In this document: in pieces, positions 15,800 to 16,935 of the stretch
Layout: the number at the start of each line of letters is the position of its first letter
How positions within the stretch are numbered: the stretch's first letter is position 1
Source: Akkermansiaceae bacterium UBA5689
GTDB lineage: Bacteria; Verrucomicrobiota; Verrucomicrobiia; Verrucomicrobiales; Akkermansiaceae
NCBI GenBank assembly: GCA_002420305.1
Contig: DIHT01000128.1
Location: 1 to 16,935, forward strand
Length of the DNA: 16,935 nt
Direction of reading: 5' to 3'
Translations under genes and position numbers: made by a program
Notes under the pieces: model-generated
Told to the model about the DNA's origin: nothing
Database searches by the model: none
What the model saw: the letters and a program-made list of their open reading frames with translations, nothing else

Positions 15800-16516
15800 C
15801 TAGGTGCGGCCATACCCCAAGAAAAGGATTGCGACGGGGATCGAGAGGAATCCTACCCAGATCAGAAGGGCGTAAGCCCATCCTGCTCGCGTAATGAGCA
15901 GTTCACTTTTACGGGATCGCAGGCCGAGAGTCTGAAAGACAGAGGCAAAACCGTGCGAAAGGTGGGAGCAGAGGATGGTGATCGCGATCACGTAGAACAC
16001 GGTATTCCCTATGTGGGAAAATCCGTCGATGATCATCTTGTGCACGTTGTGGACGTCGCCTTCGTGACCCGGCAAGGAGGTCAGATAGGCAGTGCCGTTG
16101 TAATCATTTCCGATTCGAACCGTAAAGTGACTGATGTGATAGATGATGAACGCTAGAATGGTGAGGCCACTCCAAATCATCATCCGGGAGGAGCGGCTAG
16201 CTCTATTCGTGGCCGGGTGGCTGTATTTCTGACTGACCGCCCGGTTCCGAACCGTTAGCTGGATCGTGAGCAGGACATGAACCACAAGAACTGTAAGCAG
16301 GCCAATACGAGCGATCCAGACTACTCCTCCATGCCCCGCGCTGTGGAGCCAGAGAGCATATTCGTTGATCGCATCCTTGCCGGCGAACAGGAGGAGGTTT
16401 CCGATCAAGTGCCCGGGGAGGAACAGCAGAAGAGCGATACCGGTGCCGGCAACTAGGATTTTCTTCCCAATAGAGGAGTCCCAGAAGGAGAGAACCGCAC
16501 GGGTTAGGGCGTTCAT
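15800..16516 (-). CDS. sdhC: Succinate dehydrogenase cytochrome b558 subunit (type B, five membrane helices)
   Basis: Single membrane anchor of the complex that binds heme b and reduces, or is reduced by, quinone. 238 aa with five hydrophobic helices at about 20-42, 65-90, 112-133, 168-190 and 208-232. Histidines suitable as axial heme ligands lie in or near these helices: His36 (PGHLIGN), His80, His127 and His130 (YHISHF), and His185/His188 (CSHLSHG). One large anchor with several conserved histidines, not separate SdhC and SdhD, is the type-B arrangement with two hemes, usually coupled to menaquinone. First gene of sdhCAB. The ATG at 16516 lacks a Shine-Dalgarno and is preceded by a perfect inverted repeat. 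The family assignment is secure, although its substrate direction is not. Confidence 0.95.
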   Translation of the reverse strand: MNALTRAVLSFWDSSIGKKILVAGTGIALLLFLPGHLIGNLLLFAGKDAINEYALWLHSAGHGGVVWIARIGLLTVLVVHVLLTIQLTVRNRAVSQKYSHPATNRASRSSRMMIWSGLTILAFIIYHISHFTVRIGNDYNGTAYLTSLPGHEGDVHNVHKMIIDGFSHIGNTVFYVIAITILCSHLSHGFASVFQTLGLRSRKSELLITRAGWAYALLIWVGFLSIPVAILFLGYGRT

Positions 16517-16524
16517 AGGCTGGC

Positions 16525-16540
16525 ACTCTCATTCGAGAGT
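16525..16540. repeat. Perfect inverted repeat before sdhC
   Basis: ACTCTC, ATTC, GAGAGT: six-base-pair arms and a four-base loop, 9 bases before the sdhC start codon (16516 on minus). In the mRNA it would form a hairpin in the 5' leader, close to the ribosome-binding zone. In DNA it could be an operator half-site pair. Either is speculation. Confidence 0.4.
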
Positions 16541-16549
16541 CTCCACCTC

Positions 16550-16577
16550 ACTATATGACGATCCCCGTGATTAGCAA
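16550..16577 (-). promoter_or_regulatory. Candidate sigma-70-like promoter for sdhCAB
   Basis: On the minus strand, TTGCTA (16577-16572) and TATAGT (16555-16550) are separated by 16 bases. They match the -35 and -10 consensus at four and five of six positions. This places transcription start within the 5' leader, close to the inverted repeat. A separate perfect TTGACA lies farther upstream (16601-16596) but has no -10 at a normal distance. The promoter consensus of this organism is not known to me. Confidence 0.35.
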
Positions 16578-16648
16578 GCTGTGATCAGTTCTTCCTGTCA
16601 AGTTTTGCTGGCATTTCCTGTCCGGAGAAAGGGGGTGTTTTCGCGGAC

Positions 16649-16935
16649 TTACTCGCCGTCGGCGGGAGGGGTAACCCTTACCGGAGGGGTGGTGACGCTG
16701 GGACGTGGCGGAATCGCGATTGGAGGGGAAACCGCCGTTGCGCCAGGTGCGGTAGGGGGTAGCCCTGCGGCAGTGCCACCTTCAGCGGCTTCCTCTTCCT
16801 TCTTCTTCACGATCCCGTCGCGAGCTTTGTCCAGGCTGCTTATGGAGAAGTTGGCAAATTCATATGTCTGCCCGGAGAAGACCTGCTCAAGCTCGAGCTT
16901 GTATTTGAGGTTGTCGAGGGTGGCCTTGAAGAGCT
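16649..16935 (-). CDS. 3' end of an unrecognised gene with a Pro/Ala-rich tail (5' end outside window)
   Basis: The minus frame is open from the window edge to TAA at 16651-16649, giving 94 residues with no start inside. It has a charged helical/beta part (LFKATLDNLKYKLELEQVFS, then GQTYEFANFSISSLDKARDG), a KKKEEEAAEGG charged stretch, and about 45 residues rich in proline, alanine, valine and threonine (GLPPTAPGATAVSPPIAIPP, then RPSVTTPPVRVTPPADGE). Pro/Ala-rich tails like this are common on exported or envelope proteins. I cannot name a family. It is on the same strand as sdhCAB, 132 bases upstream of sdhC, so could precede it in the chromosome but is probably a separate unit given the candidate promoter between them. 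Confidence 0.65.
   Translation of the reverse strand, partial: LFKATLDNLKYKLELEQVFSGQTYEFANFSISSLDKARDGIVKKKEEEAAEGGTAAGLPPTAPGATAVSPPIAIPPRPSVTTPPVRVTPPADGE

Noticed and set aside
15759..15881. N-terminal extension of sdhA from ATG 15881
   Set aside because: The 41 extra residues overlap the end of sdhC, are Arg/Pro-rich and not family-like. The ATG at 15758 fits the known family length.
1..16935. CRISPR array, tRNA, rRNA, insertion sequence, prophage or defence island
   Set aside because: No spaced direct repeats, no cloverleaf-like sequence, no transposase or integrase, and all space is taken by housekeeping-type genes with short gaps.

Overview
The window looks like an ordinary chromosomal stretch of a free-living, Gram-negative, menaquinone-respiring bacterium. 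I favour the Verrucomicrobia side of the PVC superphylum. The reasons are a type-B, cytochrome b558-family succinate dehydrogenase (order C-A-B), an Ahb/Nir-type fusion beside a HemQ gene, a prepilin peptidase with a large cytoplasmic insert, an OprM/NodT-type outer-membrane lipoprotein, and starts that mostly lack a Shine-Dalgarno sequence. The assignment is inference from gene content and protein style, not from a marker gene. There are no tRNAs, rRNAs, CRISPR arrays, insertion sequences, phage genes or gaps above 300 bases.

Layout. On the plus strand, the window opens inside clpC (ends 2167). Converging on it is a minus-strand block of four genes, read from right to left: a CCA-adding enzyme/poly(A) polymerase (from 6738 or 6804 to 5419), an AhbA-AhbB/NirDL-like siroheme decarboxylase fusion (5355-4252), a PhoB-like response regulator (4190-3483) and a PhoR-like sensor kinase (3486-2227). 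The kinase has no ATG, GTG or TTG that keeps its membrane anchor. It probably starts at a CTG that overlaps the regulator's stop (CTGA). Diverging from the CCA gene, on plus, is a prepilin peptidase (6817-8004). Converging on that is a minus-strand pair: a single-pass membrane protein of unknown function (9653-8874) and hemQ, coproheme decarboxylase (8860-8036). Diverging from this pair, on plus, are a single-cluster ferredoxin (9712-9948), a DUF721/DciA-like protein (9987-10334) and a HAD phosphatase fused to dihydroneopterin aldolase (10403-11401). The rest is on minus: an outer-membrane efflux lipoprotein (12836-11430), the sdhCAB operon (16516-12960) with a candidate promoter and a perfect inverted repeat just before sdhC, and the 3' end of an unrecognised gene with a Pro-rich tail (16935-16649).

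How the genes fit together. Most are housekeeping: proteolysis (ClpC), tRNA 3'-end maturation, envelope signalling, pseudopilus or pilus assembly, heme synthesis, folate synthesis and respiration. The most interesting item is the HAD-FolB fusion. Folate synthesis needs a phosphatase before FolB, and this step often has no dedicated gene. A phosphatase-like domain fused directly to FolB is a natural candidate for it. Second is the coexistence of HemQ (coproporphyrin-dependent heme route) with an AhbAB/NirDL-like protein (siroheme-dependent chemistry). The latter sits immediately upstream of a two-component system, so a regulatory role is possible.
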